The notes under the pieces are model-generated. The model did not search any database, was not told the DNA's origin, and worked only from the letters and a program-made list of their open reading frames with translations. Below are positions 17,402 through 28,606 of a stretch of DNA of 64,000 bases, piece by piece. Each line of letters starts with the position of its first letter. Within the stretch, counting starts at the first letter, position 1. Source of the DNA: Desulfocapsa sp. (GTDB lineage Bacteria > Desulfobacterota > Desulfobulbia > Desulfobulbales > Desulfocapsaceae); contig JAFLJS010000055.1 of the NCBI GenBank assembly GCA_022712895.1, forward strand, positions 48,628 through 112,627. Direction: 5' to 3'. The position numbers and the translations under genes are program-made.

Positions 17402-19570
17402 TCAAGCCCTTCTTGCCATAATAACCTGCTCCATCTGACGTAAATGCTGTAAAATCTGCTCCAGATGTTGGAGGCTACTCACTTCAAGTGCAATATTAAA
17501 ATCAGCGGTATTGGTGGGTGTTACATGGGCAGATATTTCAAGAATACTTGCTTCATCGCTACTGATTGATCCACTAATTGCGACAAAGATATTATTATCA
17601 TTCTCAGCACTCACCTGAATCTCGACCCGATGTTTGCTTTCACTGCTTCCCGACCATTCCACATCGATCCAACGCTGTGGATCAGTGGCTCGCAAGTTCA
17701 CACAATTTTCTTTATGTACAGAAATTCCGCGACCACTGGTGATAAATCCTAAAATAGCATCTCCCGGTACTGGATTGCAGCAACGGCTTATCTTCACCAG
17801 CATATCATCCATACCCTCGATAATAATACCAGGTCCTGATGACGGCCTGCGTTTCTCTGCCGTAGGCAAAGATGCGGCAGCACTCTCCTTCTGTTCTTTT
17901 TCTTTTCGTATTTCTGGCGGCTCGAGGGTTTTCACCAGATGGGGAATGGTAATCGTACCACTACCAACCTTGGCCAACATATCATCTAAGGAATTGCAGT
18001 GCAGGTCTTTCAAAAAATGTTTAACGTGACCACTTTTCACCATCTTTTTCAAAGTGGTATCGTAGCGTTTCAACTCTCTTTCACAAATCTCTCTACCGAG
18101 ATTCAGCGCCTTCTCCCTCTCTTCCTTACGCAACCATGAGCGAATACGAGATCGGGCACGCCCCGTTTTTACAAGCTCAAGCCAGCCTCTTCGCGGACGC
18201 TGTTTACGGGATGTAACAATTTCTAGAATATCACCATTCTGAATTTCGTATTTTAAAGGCACCAGCTTATCATTAACTTTCGCCCCCACACAGTGATCAC
18301 CAACCTCTGTGTGAATTGCATAGGCAAAATCGATGGGACTGGCGTTTTCAGGGAGCTCTTTTACTTCTCCCGCTGGTGTTAGAGCATACACCTCATGGGC
18401 ATAGAGTTCACCATGGACAGAATCCAAAAATTCCCTTGGATCTTCAACATCCTGAAGGTTTTTGACAAGACTCTTCAACCGTTTAAAAAGCCGGCTGTCG
18501 TTATCTGACGCACGTTGTCCTTCCTTATAGGCCCAGTGTGCGGCAACACCTTCCTGAGCGATTCGATCCATCTGCTCCGTACGGATCTGAATCTCAATAA
18601 AATGGCCTCTGGGGCCCACCACAGTAGTGTGCATGGACTGATAGTTATTAGCCTTGGGAACAGAGATAAAATCTTTAATGCGGCCAGGAACTGGTGCCCA
18701 GTTAGAATGGATCACACCAAGTGCCTCATAACACTCATTCACCGTGTTCACAATAATACGAAAAGCTACTTTATCGTAAACACGCTCAAGGGGAATCTGC
18801 TGCGCAACCAGCTTTTTGTAAATGGAATACAAATGCTTGGGTCGACCTATGATACGTGTGGGTTTGATATTATTGCTGCCCAATTTTTTATGAAGGATGG
18901 AAATTACTTCATCAACATAAAACTGTCTTTCTGCTAGCGAGCTTTCAAGTTTTAATACAAGTTCTGAATATTCTTCAGGATGAAGATGCTGAAAGGAGAG
19001 ATCTTCAAGCTCACGTTTCAGCCAGTCAATACCCAGGCGAGAGGCCAGAGGAGCATACAGATCTTTAGTCTCACGAGCTATTTCCCTTCTACGAGTTAAT
19101 TCCACAGTGTCAAGCAAACACATATCCTGCAATCTATCTGCAAGTTTTACTAACAAAACACGTACATCACTGGCTATGGCCAGCAACATTTTGCGGACGT
19201 TCTCTGCCTGATGGGTCAGTTTGGAATTGTAATGGACGTTGGCGATACGGGTGGAACCATCTACAATGTTGGCGACACTCTCTCCAAAATCTTTACGCAA
19301 ATCCTTTAACGGAATGCCTTCCTTGAGAACTCCATGGAGTAAACCTGCAACTACGGTATCCAGGTCAAGGTGCATGGAAGCAAGGGTAGATGCCACCTGT
19401 AGCGTATGATCCAGATAGGGAGTACCGGAGAAATGTTTTTTGTCTGCATGAGCGGAGACGACGACTTCCCAGGCACGGTCAATTGCCCCGAGATCAGCTC
19501 CATTCAAATAACTCCGGGTCAGGATTTTTAATCCATCCGGGTTCAGCATGGTGTTAAGTTCAGTATCCAT
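17402..19570 (-). CDS. RelA/SpoT (RSH) family (p)ppGpp synthetase with degenerate hydrolase motif
   Basis: Synthetase motif VYDKVAFRIIVNTVNECYEALGVIH...RIKDFISVPKANNYQSMHTTV; TGS and ACT domains. Confidence 0.93.
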   Translation of the reverse strand: MDTELNTMLNPDGLKILTRSYLNGADLGAIDRAWEVVVSAHADKKHFSGTPYLDHTLQVASTLASMHLDLDTVVAGLLHGVLKEGIPLKDLRKDFGESVANIVDGSTRIANVHYNSKLTHQAENVRKMLLAIASDVRVLLVKLADRLQDMCLLDTVELTRRREIARETKDLYAPLASRLGIDWLKRELEDLSFQHLHPEEYSELVLKLESSLAERQFYVDEVISILHKKLGSNNIKPTRIIGRPKHLYSIYKKLVAQQIPLERVYDKVAFRIIVNTVNECYEALGVIHSNWAPVPGRIKDFISVPKANNYQSMHTTVVGPRGHFIEIQIRTEQMDRIAQEGVAAHWAYKEGQRASDNDSRLFKRLKSLVKNLQDVEDPREFLDSVHGELYAHEVYALTPAGEVKELPENASPIDFAYAIHTEVGDHCVGAKVNDKLVPLKYEIQNGDILEIVTSRKQRPRRGWLELVKTGRARSRIRSWLRKEEREKALNLGREICERELKRYDTTLKKMVKSGHVKHFLKDLHCNSLDDMLAKVGSGTITIPHLVKTLEPPEIRKEKEQKESAAASLPTAEKRRPSSGPGIIIEGMDDMLVKISRCCNPVPGDAILGFITSGRGISVHKENCVNLRATDPQRWIDVEWSGSSESKHRVEIQVSAENDNNIFVAISGSISSDEASILEISAHVTPTNTADFNIALEVSSLQHLEQILQHLRQMEQVIMARRA

Positions 19571-21279
19571 CAGCCATTTATTGCAGATTGGATTATCTCA
19601 AGCACTCTTGCCGTAACGTTTTCGGGTGCTAGTTCTTCCGTTATTCCGTCTTTTCTGTGGCGCAGCTCAACAACTCCATTTTTGGTTAAACTTTTGCCTA
19701 CTGTAATTCGTAAAGGGATGCCCAAAAGGTCAGCATCCTTAAACTTAAATCCTGGCCGTTCATCACGGTCATCAATCAACACCTCAACACCTTTTTCCTG
19801 CATTTCTTTGTACAGGGACTCAGCGACGTCTGTTATCTGCTGATCTTTCAATCCCAGATTGAGCAAAACAACCTGTACGGGTGCCAGCGGCATGGGGAAA
19901 ATCATTCCATTTTCATCATGATTCTGCTCTATGGCTGCAGCAACAATGCGACTGATACCGATACCATAAGTACCCATGACCATGTGCTGGTCTTTCCCAT
20001 CCTTTGTCTGATAAACAGCATTCATGGATTTGGAGTATCCGGTGCCGAGCTTAAACACGTGTCCAATTTCTATTCCTTCTTTGAGGTTCAGCTTTCCACC
20101 ACAAATCGGACATGGATCTTCCGGACTAATCTGACGCAAATCAGCAACCTCTGCTGCTTCAAAGTCACGCCCTATATTCACATTTATCATATGGAAGTTC
20201 TTTTCATTACCACCAACTACAAAGTTTTTCATGGCGGCAACCTCCTGATCAACAAGTAGCTTTACAGTAATGCCAACAGGCCCGAGATAGCCAGTGGGAA
20301 CGCCGGTAGCATCAAAAACCTCTTTATCATCGGCCATATCCACATCGGCGACGCCTAACAGGTTTTTCAGTTTCACTTCCTGTACTTCACGGTCTCCACG
20401 AACAAGAACAGCAACAGTTTCATCATCGGTTTTAAAAACCATGGTTTTCACGAGTTCACTGGGCTTAATAGCCATAAACTCACAAACTGCAGAAACCTTC
20501 CGTTTACCGGGTGTCTCTACCTTTTCCAGGGGTAACATTTCGCTTTCGTCAATGGCTGCTGCCGCAACTGATGCTTTTTCGCTGTTTGCGGCATAGTCAC
20601 ACGCGGAACAGATCACCAGAGTATCTTCACCGGTATCAGCAAGCACCATAAACTCATGTGAGGAACTGCCGCCAATTGATCCGGAATCTGCTTCAACAGC
20701 ACGAAATTCAAGACCACAACGAGTAAAAATACTTTTGTAGGCCTCATACATAATCTCATAAGACTTTGTTGCCGCAATATCATCAACATCAAATGAATAG
20801 GCATCTTTCATTATAAATTCACGGCCTCGCATCAAACCAAAGCGGGGACGAATCTCATCACGGAATTTTGTCTGGATCTGATATAGGTTGATGGGCAAAT
20901 CCCGATAAGATCTGATTTCTCTTCGAGCAAGATCGGTGATTACTTCTTCATGGGTTGGACCAAGACAGGATTCTCTGTTATGCCGGTCGTGGAAACGTAG
21001 CAATTCAGGGCCATACTTCTCATATCGTCCGGTCTCACGCCACAGATCTGTTGGCTGTACCATCGGCATAAGCAGTTCCTGGGCACCAGCCTTATTCATT
21101 TCTTCCCGGACAATCTGTTCAACTTTTCGAACAGCAGCCAGTCCCATAGGCAAATAAGTATAGATACCTGCTGTAAGTTTTCTGATAAAACCGGCACGCA
21201 ACAAGAGGCGATGACTGGCTACTTCTGCTTCAGCAGGAGTTTCTTTCAATGTTGGGATAAGTGTTTTTGAATATCTCAT
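19570..21279 (-). CDS. proS: Prolyl-tRNA synthetase
   Basis: MRYSKTLIPTLKETPAEAEVASHRLLLRAGFIRKLTAGIYTYLPMG. Confidence 0.97.
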   Translation of the reverse strand: MRYSKTLIPTLKETPAEAEVASHRLLLRAGFIRKLTAGIYTYLPMGLAAVRKVEQIVREEMNKAGAQELLMPMVQPTDLWRETGRYEKYGPELLRFHDRHNRESCLGPTHEEVITDLARREIRSYRDLPINLYQIQTKFRDEIRPRFGLMRGREFIMKDAYSFDVDDIAATKSYEIMYEAYKSIFTRCGLEFRAVEADSGSIGGSSSHEFMVLADTGEDTLVICSACDYAANSEKASVAAAAIDESEMLPLEKVETPGKRKVSAVCEFMAIKPSELVKTMVFKTDDETVAVLVRGDREVQEVKLKNLLGVADVDMADDKEVFDATGVPTGYLGPVGITVKLLVDQEVAAMKNFVVGGNEKNFHMINVNIGRDFEAAEVADLRQISPEDPCPICGGKLNLKEGIEIGHVFKLGTGYSKSMNAVYQTKDGKDQHMVMGTYGIGISRIVAAAIEQNHDENGMIFPMPLAPVQVVLLNLGLKDQQITDVAESLYKEMQEKGVEVLIDDRDERPGFKFKDADLLGIPLRITVGKSLTKNGVVELRHRKDGITEELAPENVTARVLEIIQSAING

Positions 21280-21419
21280 AATATATGTTTTTAAAGTTTC
21301 TCAGTTTTTGATAACGGACAAGCGCATATTTATTGTCACGGGATATGTTACTGCTTTACAGATAAGCAGATGGAATCTCAATTAAATTTCGCCCCCAGCC
21401 CCAACAAGAATCCAAAAAA

Positions 21420-22490
21420 TTAGGAAGCTTCAATCTTCTTCAACTCATTAAGAAAAGTCTCAAGCAAATCCTCTTCTTTGACCTTCTTATACAACACGCC
21501 TTTCTTAAAAATGATACCTACACCGTTACCACCGGCGAGGCCAATATCAGCTTCTTTTGCTTCACCAGGACCATTAACCACACACCCCATAACCGCAACT
21601 TTGATCTTCTTCTGCATGGTCTGCACATAGCGCTCTACTTCTTCTGCAATGGAGAAAAGATCAATCTGCGTACGCCCACAAGTCGGACAGGAGATTAGTT
21701 CAGGCCCTCGTTCACGAATTTTCAAGGATCTGAGCAGCTCAAAACCAACCCGAATCTCTTCCACAGGATCACGGGTAAGGGAGATTCGAAAGGTATCTCC
21801 AATTCCCTGATGAAGTAAAATACCAAGGGCTACACTAGACTTTACCGTTCCCGCAATCAGTCCACCAGCCTCTGTGACACCAATATGCAGAGGATAATCT
21901 GTCAGTTTCGAGAGCTGTTGATACCCGGTGATACAAGTCAGAGTATCAGATGATTTTATGGAAATTTTAATCTCTTCAAAACCCTGTTTTTCAAGGAGTC
22001 GCACATTTCTGAGGGCACTTTCAATAAGAGCTTTGGGATTATCTTCGGTGGGGTAGCCAAACTCTTTCAGAAGATCTTTTTCGATTGATCCTGAATTTAC
22101 TCCAACTCGAATGGGTACCCTATGGGCCTTCGCAGCATCTACAACCTTACTGAGTTTTTCAGGGCCACCAAGATTCCCAGGATTAATTCGAATGCCCTGT
22201 GCTCCATTTTCCATGGCAGCAACAGCCAGGCGATGATCAAAGTGGATGTCAGCAATAAGGGGAATTAGAATTTTTTCGCGTATTTTTTTTATGGCAAGGG
22301 CTGCTTCCTGATCCAAAACAGCCACTCGGATAATTTCACAGCCTGCATCCTGCAACTCTGTTATCTGAGCAAGTGTTGCATCGACATCCCTTGTATCAGT
22401 ATTGGTCATAGACTGCACGGAAATGGGGCTATTCCCACCGACCGCCACATCACCAATATATATTGTCCGGGTCTGACGTCTAAGAATCAT
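21420..22490 (-). CDS. ispG: 4-hydroxy-3-methylbut-2-enyl diphosphate synthase
   Basis: VQSMTNTDTRDVDATLAQI; CPTCGRTQ; MGCVVNGPGEA. Confidence 0.97.
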   Translation of the reverse strand: MILRRQTRTIYIGDVAVGGNSPISVQSMTNTDTRDVDATLAQITELQDAGCEIIRVAVLDQEAALAIKKIREKILIPLIADIHFDHRLAVAAMENGAQGIRINPGNLGGPEKLSKVVDAAKAHRVPIRVGVNSGSIEKDLLKEFGYPTEDNPKALIESALRNVRLLEKQGFEEIKISIKSSDTLTCITGYQQLSKLTDYPLHIGVTEAGGLIAGTVKSSVALGILLHQGIGDTFRISLTRDPVEEIRVGFELLRSLKIRERGPELISCPTCGRTQIDLFSIAEEVERYVQTMQKKIKVAVMGCVVNGPGEAKEADIGLAGGNGVGIIFKKGVLYKKVKEEDLLETFLNELKKIEAS

Positions 22491-23215
22491 GCTTGTATAC
22501 TCTCTTTTTTCTTCAAACTGAGTTCTGCATCGGATGCCCGTACATAGAGTGGAACAGCTGCCTCAAGATCCATAATTTCATTCTTCTGTAGCTGTTCACA
22601 ACACAAAAAGCCAATTGAAGCAGCATTGATATAGTGCAAGGGAAGTGGTGCTACTGTTACGAGATCCATCGCAGACGCAGGAAAGTCATCCCCTAAAACA
22701 AACACTCCATCGCCAACTAATAGACATTTTTCTGATATCTCACCTGCAAAAGCGTCAGGACTGAGTGCAGCAATGGGGCCATCTTCCCGATAAACACCAT
22801 TACTATCTTTTACATACCACCTGCGATACACTTCCTGTTTTCTGGCATCCAGTAGAGCACATAAGGGTGCACTACCTGAACAGCTAAAAGCCAAACCATC
22901 AAGAGTTGAAACCCCAAGAAGCGGTTTGTCCATGGCGGTGGCCAGACCCTTCATAGTAGCCATTCCGATGCGCAAGCCTGTGAAAGAACCTGGGCCAAGT
23001 CCAACTCCTAGACCATCAACATCAGCCAGTTGCACACCATTTTCTCGCAGGAGCCAGTCGATACCGGAGAGCAGACGACGGGAATGAGTAAGCTTCGAAT
23101 TTAAACTAAGCGATGCCAACAGGGTGCCATCATGTGCATTTCCTATGGTCAACGCCACAGAGCTGCAGGAGCTAGCAGTATCGACGGCAAGGATAAGAGG
23201 AGTTTCTTCACTCAC
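22487..23215 (-). CDS. tsaB: tRNA t6A37 modification protein TsaB
   Basis: LAVDTASSCSSVAL; GLGVGLGPGSFTGLRIGMATMKGLA. Confidence 0.94.
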   Translation of the reverse strand: MSEETPLILAVDTASSCSSVALTIGNAHDGTLLASLSLNSKLTHSRRLLSGIDWLLRENGVQLADVDGLGVGLGPGSFTGLRIGMATMKGLATAMDKPLLGVSTLDGLAFSCSGSAPLCALLDARKQEVYRRWYVKDSNGVYREDGPIAALSPDAFAGEISEKCLLVGDGVFVLGDDFPASAMDLVTVAPLPLHYINAASIGFLCCEQLQKNEIMDLEAAVPLYVRASDAELSLKKKESIQA

Positions 23216-24288
23216 TAGCTAAAAATCCTGAGCAGATCATTATAAAAAACAAAGACCATTGCTACCCCAAGAAATGCCATGCCCATCTGCTGCGCCACAA
23301 TCTGTAGCTTTTCAGTAAGTGGTTTACGGCGAATGGCTTCAATACTTAGAAACATCAAATGTCCACCATCCAATACGGGAATAGGGAGTAAATTTAGCAG
23401 CCCAAGATTGACGCTGAGTAGTCCCATAAAAAAAAGATAGTTTATCCACCCGGCCTGCATCTGTTTACCTGCTATCTGTGCTATCAGAATGGGGCCACCG
23501 AGCTCTGACACAGGTACTACCTGTTGTGCCAGTTTTACAAAACCAAGAGCGGTAAGACTGATATACATCCATGTCTGGGAGAAAGCGGCCTGTGTAGCTC
23601 CGACAATTCCGGTTGGAGAGTAAAAAAGTTCCTCAGCTTTGACGATACCGATCATAAACCGCTGTTCAACTTCTTCACCAAATATATTTTTTACTGGCAA
23701 CTGTTTAGGAGTCACCACAATTTTTATATCTTCGCTTCCTCTGGCAACGGTGAACTCTAACGTCTCACCACCTGAATCTTTCACCATATTCAGAACATCC
23801 ATCCATTCCATTGTGGGGGTTCCATTAATGGCAAGAATGGTGTCATCCACCTGCACCCCAGCGAGCGCAGCCGGAGAATCGGAATTTACTTGCCCAATGC
23901 GTGTTGTCTCACGACTGTCAGGAAGCCCAACAAAGAAGAATATCATAAAAAAGAGAAGGACAGTGAACAGCAGATTAAACAGAGGGCCTGCAAAAACAAT
24001 GAGGAAACGCTGCCACACTTTTTTATGGGCAAAGGATGCTTCTCGGTCTGTTGCCGCACCTTCCTGTTCATCCGGATTTTCTCCGAACATTTTTACGTAT
24101 CCACCAAGGGGGAAAGCACTGATCAGATACTCGGTATCACCAATAGTTTTCCCAAACATCTTCGGACCAAACCCCAAGGAAAACTTAAGAACCCTCACTT
24201 TGAACAATTTAGCGAACAGAAAATGTCCGAGTTCATGAACAAAGATCAGGATACCAAGAACAACTATAAATGAGACTATTGTATTCAT
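23215..24288 (-). CDS. rseP: Site-2 metalloprotease RseP
   Basis: HELGHFLFAKLF, PDZ domain, LLNLLPIPVLDGGHL. Confidence 0.96.
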   Translation of the reverse strand: MNTIVSFIVVLGILIFVHELGHFLFAKLFKVRVLKFSLGFGPKMFGKTIGDTEYLISAFPLGGYVKMFGENPDEQEGAATDREASFAHKKVWQRFLIVFAGPLFNLLFTVLLFFMIFFFVGLPDSRETTRIGQVNSDSPAALAGVQVDDTILAINGTPTMEWMDVLNMVKDSGGETLEFTVARGSEDIKIVVTPKQLPVKNIFGEEVEQRFMIGIVKAEELFYSPTGIVGATQAAFSQTWMYISLTALGFVKLAQQVVPVSELGGPILIAQIAGKQMQAGWINYLFFMGLLSVNLGLLNLLPIPVLDGGHLMFLSIEAIRRKPLTEKLQIVAQQMGMAFLGVAMVFVFYNDLLRIFS

Positions 24289-24320
24289 AAAAAAAACCTT
24301 AACGGTTTGAGAGTTTAAGC

Positions 24321-25481
24321 TTATGATTTATTGCGGATAATGTCCCGGGCAACGTTCCGGGCCCGGTTATCAGCTTGTAAAATATCATCAATGGAATCTT
24401 CGCTGCCAGAGGCAACCTTTTCCATAACAGTAGCCACGGTATCGGCAATATCAAGGAAAGAAATTTCTTCATCGAGGAATGCAGCTACAGCCACTTCATT
24501 TGCAGCATTCAAGACTGCGGGCTGCACACCACCATGTTCTATGGCTTGAAAGGCTAAAGAAAGAGCTGGAAAGCGTTTATAGTCAGGGTCGTGGAATTCA
24601 AGTGTTGAACACTTCGCAAGATTTAAGCCGGGCAGATCCATGGCAAGGCGTCTTGGATAGGACAACGCATACGCTATGGGAATACGCATATCTGGAATAC
24701 CAAGCTGGGCAATTACCGATCCATCCTGAAACTCAACAAGAGAGTGGACAATTGATTGTGGATGTACAACCACATCAATGGTATCAACGGACATCTCAAA
24801 GAGCCATTTAGCCTCAATGACTTCCAGGCCTTTATTCATCAGGGTTGCAGAATCTATGGAAATTTTATCGCCCATATCCCAGTTGGGGTGATTCAGCGCC
24901 TGAGCCGGACTTACTCCCTTGAGTTCGTCATAACTCTTCGTACGAAACGGACCGCCTGATGCTGTTAAGATAATTTTAGAAACGTCCTGCCTGTGCCCGG
25001 CTTCCAGCGATTGAAAGATCGCACTGTGTTCAGAATCAACAGGCAGGAGCTTTACATTTTTACGCTGACAGGCATCCATAACAAGTTTGCCAGCCATGAC
25101 CAGAGTCTCTTTATTGGCAAGACCAATATCTTTGCCAGCTTCAATGGCAGCAAGCGTTGGAAGCAACCCGGCAGCACCGACAATTGCCGATATAGTCATA
25201 TCTGCATGCGATAACGCCGCAACCTCTTCACTGCCCTGGGTACCATACAGAATACGATCACTATATTTAGCGGGCAACTCTCGTTTCAGCTCTTCGGCAC
25301 CACTCTCGTCGGCCACTGAAATACATTCAGGATCAAACTCGAGTACCTGTTCACAGAGTTTAGTAATGTTTTTTCCTGCTGCAAGACCACAGATCTGATA
25401 TTGGTCAGGAAAGCTGCGTATAACGTCGAGTACATTACATCCGATGGACCCTGTCGAACCAAGGAGTGAAAGTGTTTTCAT
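24321..25481 (-). CDS. dxr: 1-deoxy-D-xylulose 5-phosphate reductoisomerase
   Basis: [39 protein letters not shown]. Confidence 0.97.
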   Translation of the reverse strand: MKTLSLLGSTGSIGCNVLDVIRSFPDQYQICGLAAGKNITKLCEQVLEFDPECISVADESGAEELKRELPAKYSDRILYGTQGSEEVAALSHADMTISAIVGAAGLLPTLAAIEAGKDIGLANKETLVMAGKLVMDACQRKNVKLLPVDSEHSAIFQSLEAGHRQDVSKIILTASGGPFRTKSYDELKGVSPAQALNHPNWDMGDKISIDSATLMNKGLEVIEAKWLFEMSVDTIDVVVHPQSIVHSLVEFQDGSVIAQLGIPDMRIPIAYALSYPRRLAMDLPGLNLAKCSTLEFHDPDYKRFPALSLAFQAIEHGGVQPAVLNAANEVAVAAFLDEEISFLDIADTVATVMEKVASGSEDSIDDILQADNRARNVARDIIRNKS

Positions 25482-25484
25482 ATG

Positions 25485-26285
25485 TCAGACCAATGGGAAA
25501 CAGATCAGTAGAAGATAATAGAGAACGGGAGCAGCAAAGAGCATGGAATCAGCACGGTCAAGAATTCCACCATGACCGCAAAGTATGGCCCCTGAATCTT
25601 TTGTGCCAGTTGCTCGTTTAATAACAGACTCAGTAAGGTCTCCACAGATACCTATGATTCCAAGAACAATAGCAGTGATCACCACAAACAGCCAGGGAAC
25701 AGAGACGAGCAGCAACTGAGCAAGTGTACCTGCCACGAGAATTCCGACAATGATTCCACCAACGGCACCTTCCACAGTTTTATTAGGACTGATAAGCTTA
25801 CTGAGTTTGTGTCTGCCAACAGCACGTCCTACATAGTAGGCTCCTGAATCAGATCCGGCAGTAATCCCCGTCAGAATCAACAGCCATGCATTACCTTCTG
25901 GCAGGCAGCGAATGAGGTACAGATGTGATCCCATAAAACCGATCCAAACCAGAGCAAAGGTACTACGAGCCAGAAAGCCATAACTGTCAAACCCCTCGCG
26001 GTAGATGGTAAGTGTCCACAATGCTAGTAGCATAAAGCCAAGGACAAAACCAGCACCGAGACCAAATTCTGGATAGAAAATCTGAAAAATAAGTGGAAAA
26101 GCAGAAAGAAGTGCTAAAAACGCAGATTGCTTAAACGAATCCTCTGCAAGAAACATTCTACCATACTCATAGGCGCCTATGGCAAGGATTGGCAGTAACA
26201 CCATTGCAAACAGTGCAGTGGAGCCCTTCAAGAGAAGAAGAAGCCAGCAGATGGCAAGAGCAATACCTGGAAGAACGCGATTCAT
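25485..26285 (-). CDS. cdsA: Phosphatidate cytidylyltransferase
   Basis: SDSGAYYVGRAVGRHKLSKLISPNKTVEGAVGG; DLTESVIKRATGTKDSG. Confidence 0.95.
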   Translation of the reverse strand: MNRVLPGIALAICWLLLLLKGSTALFAMVLLPILAIGAYEYGRMFLAEDSFKQSAFLALLSAFPLIFQIFYPEFGLGAGFVLGFMLLALWTLTIYREGFDSYGFLARSTFALVWIGFMGSHLYLIRCLPEGNAWLLILTGITAGSDSGAYYVGRAVGRHKLSKLISPNKTVEGAVGGIIVGILVAGTLAQLLLVSVPWLFVVITAIVLGIIGICGDLTESVIKRATGTKDSGAILCGHGGILDRADSMLFAAPVLYYLLLICFPLV

Positions 26286-26289
26286 TTAT

Positions 26290-27051
26290 TCACCCGCTCT
26301 CAACCTGTGCACTGGTTTTACCAAAGCGTCGTTCACGACTTTGAAACTCCTCAATGGCAGCGCAGAAGGCATCTCGACGAAAGTCAGGCCACATTGTATC
26401 GGTGAAATATATTTCGGCATAGGACGCCTGCCACAAAAGAAAATTTGAAAGACGCGCCTCTCCACCCGTTCTAATTAACAGATCAGGGTCAGGAAGTTCC
26501 GCAGTATAAAGATGGGAATCAATCAAAGTTTCATCGATGGCAGATACTTCCAGATCACCGTTACATACTTCTTCAGAAATTTGACGTATAGCCCGAACCA
26601 TCTCTGCACGACCACCATAACTAAGAGCCAGGTTCAATGTCAGTTTGGTATTGGTCGCCGTTTGACGCATGGTATTTTCAAGCACCTCGCGAACATCTTT
26701 CGGAAGTTTTGCAATATTCCCAATACAGGTTAAACGAATGGAATTTTTAACCATCTTGGTTAGTTCTTTCTGGAGATAAATCTTTAAGAGTCCCATCAGT
26801 CCGCCGACTTCATCGGCTGGACGTTTCCAGTTTTCAGTGGAAAAAGCATAGAGAGTGAGTACTTCAACTCCTAAATCACCGGCACACTCCACTACTTCCT
26901 GAACAGAGTTGACACCATTTTTGTGGCCAAACAGGCGTGGTTTTCCCTGTCGTTTTGCCCAACGCCCATTACCATCCATAATAATGGCAACATGACGGGG
27001 AATACTTTCAGGATCTATCGAATCGGGGATTGGCATAGTAGAATACAACAA
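26290..27051 (-). CDS. uppS: Undecaprenyl diphosphate synthase
   Basis: HVAIIMDGNGRWAKRQG; RTGGEARLSNFLLWQASYAEIYFTD. Confidence 0.96.
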   Translation of the reverse strand: MLYSTMPIPDSIDPESIPRHVAIIMDGNGRWAKRQGKPRLFGHKNGVNSVQEVVECAGDLGVEVLTLYAFSTENWKRPADEVGGLMGLLKIYLQKELTKMVKNSIRLTCIGNIAKLPKDVREVLENTMRQTATNTKLTLNLALSYGGRAEMVRAIRQISEEVCNGDLEVSAIDETLIDSHLYTAELPDPDLLIRTGGEARLSNFLLWQASYAEIYFTDTMWPDFRRDAFCAAIEEFQSRERRFGKTSAQVESG

Positions 27052-27215
27052 ATTGTGAAAAATGACTTTTTTTACAACTCTACAGGCAAAGATGGGGTTA
27101 CAAAAAACTTCAGATTCAAGATTTCTAAAACAAATATCATTTCAGCGTACCGTAAGCACCTTGAAACAGAATACATTTTCAGCAACCAAGGGGATGAAGA
27201 TTTTCTATAATTCCA

Positions 27216-27770
27216 TCATACTTCCATCATTTCTGTTTCTTTATTCTCTGTAATTCCATCAATCAGTTTGACGTGTTTATCAGTCTCAACCTGAACAGCT
27301 TCCTGAAACTTAAAAAGATCATCTTCCGAAATCTCTTTATCATTTTTCTGCTTCTTCATGATATCAATAGCATCACGACGAACATTACGAACAGCAACTC
27401 GAAACTCTTCAGCAGTTTTACGAGACTGCTTAACAAGCTCTTTTCTGCGCTCTTCAGTAAGTTGTGGAATATTTAAACGAATAACTTTGCCATCGTTGGC
27501 AGGAGCCAGGCCAAGATTAGATTTCATAATAGCCTTCTCAATGGCAGGTATCATCTGCGGATCCCAAGGCTGTATGGCAATCATTCGGCTCTCAGGAATA
27601 GTCATGGTGGCCACCTGATTCATAGGCAGCATAGAGCCATAGGCATCGACGGAAATCCCATCAAGGAGTGATATAGAGGCACGACCAGTTCGTATTTTTG
27701 ACAGCTCATTTTTAAATGATTCCACGCTTTTCTGCATTTTATCAGCTGCATCTTTCAGCACTTCACTCAT
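27216..27770 (-). CDS. frr: Ribosome recycling factor
   Basis: KNELSKIRTGRASISLLDGISVDAYGS; start at MSEVLKD. Confidence 0.97.
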   Translation of the reverse strand: MSEVLKDAADKMQKSVESFKNELSKIRTGRASISLLDGISVDAYGSMLPMNQVATMTIPESRMIAIQPWDPQMIPAIEKAIMKSNLGLAPANDGKVIRLNIPQLTEERRKELVKQSRKTAEEFRVAVRNVRRDAIDIMKKQKNDKEISEDDLFKFQEAVQVETDKHVKLIDGITENKETEMMEV

Positions 27771-27838
27771 ATTCTGATCTCCATCAGGGGGGGGATGTAA
27801 AAGAGAACAGCAATAAATAACCAATCTCTTTTTTTATA

Positions 27839-28549
27839 CTAGTTAATTACAGTTCCTATTTTTTCACCAATCACAGCACGTTTAATATTGCCTGAAACTG
27901 TCATGTTTAAAACCATAATAGGTTTTGAGTCCTCTTTGGCGAGGGCTATACCGGCAGCATCCATCACACGCAAATTTTTAGAGAGCACATCATCATAAGC
28001 CAAGGTATCAAATTTGACAGCATCAGCATGCACGACAGGATCCTTGTCATAGACACCATCGACCTTGGTGGCTTTAATGATAACATCTGCATCGATTTCG
28101 AGGGCACGAAGAACTCCAGCGGAATCCGTTGTAAAATACGGGTTCCCAGTGCCAGCCGCAAAAATTACAGCACGTCCTTTTTCCAAATGCCTGGTTGCAC
28201 GGCGTCGAATATAAGGTTCACAAACAAGACGCATGGGAATAGCAGACATAACCCGGGTAACTACACCATTTCTTTCAAGTGCGTCCTGGAGTGCAAGTGA
28301 GTTGATCACAGTAGCGAGCATGCCCATATTATCTGCCGCCGTTCTGTCCATGCCTTGACTGGCACCTTTAACACCCCGAAAGATATTTCCGGCACCAATG
28401 ACAATTCCGGTCTCCACACCCAAATCCATAATCTCCTTGATCTCTGCAGAAATTCCATCAAGAACATCGGTATTGATACCAAAGGAGTCATTACCCATGA
28501 GGGCCTCACCGCTTAACTTCAAGAGTATTCTATTATATTTCAACCCCAC
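27839..28549 (-). CDS. pyrH: UMP kinase
   Basis: [24 protein letters not shown]. Confidence 0.97.
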   Translation of the reverse strand: MGLKYNRILLKLSGEALMGNDSFGINTDVLDGISAEIKEIMDLGVETGIVIGAGNIFRGVKGASQGMDRTAADNMGMLATVINSLALQDALERNGVVTRVMSAIPMRLVCEPYIRRRATRHLEKGRAVIFAAGTGNPYFTTDSAGVLRALEIDADVIIKATKVDGVYDKDPVVHADAVKFDTLAYDDVLSKNLRVMDAAGIALAKEDSKPIMVLNMTVSGNIKRAVIGEKIGTVIN

Positions 28550-28606
28550 AACGACTCCTTTAAGTGGTTATCTAATTTCATTTTTCAGCTTGTCAGATTG
28601 TGAGAC

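Noticed and set aside
23639-24238. 199-aa plus-strand ORF opposite rseP
   Set aside because: Antisense shadow of a clear RseP coding sequence.
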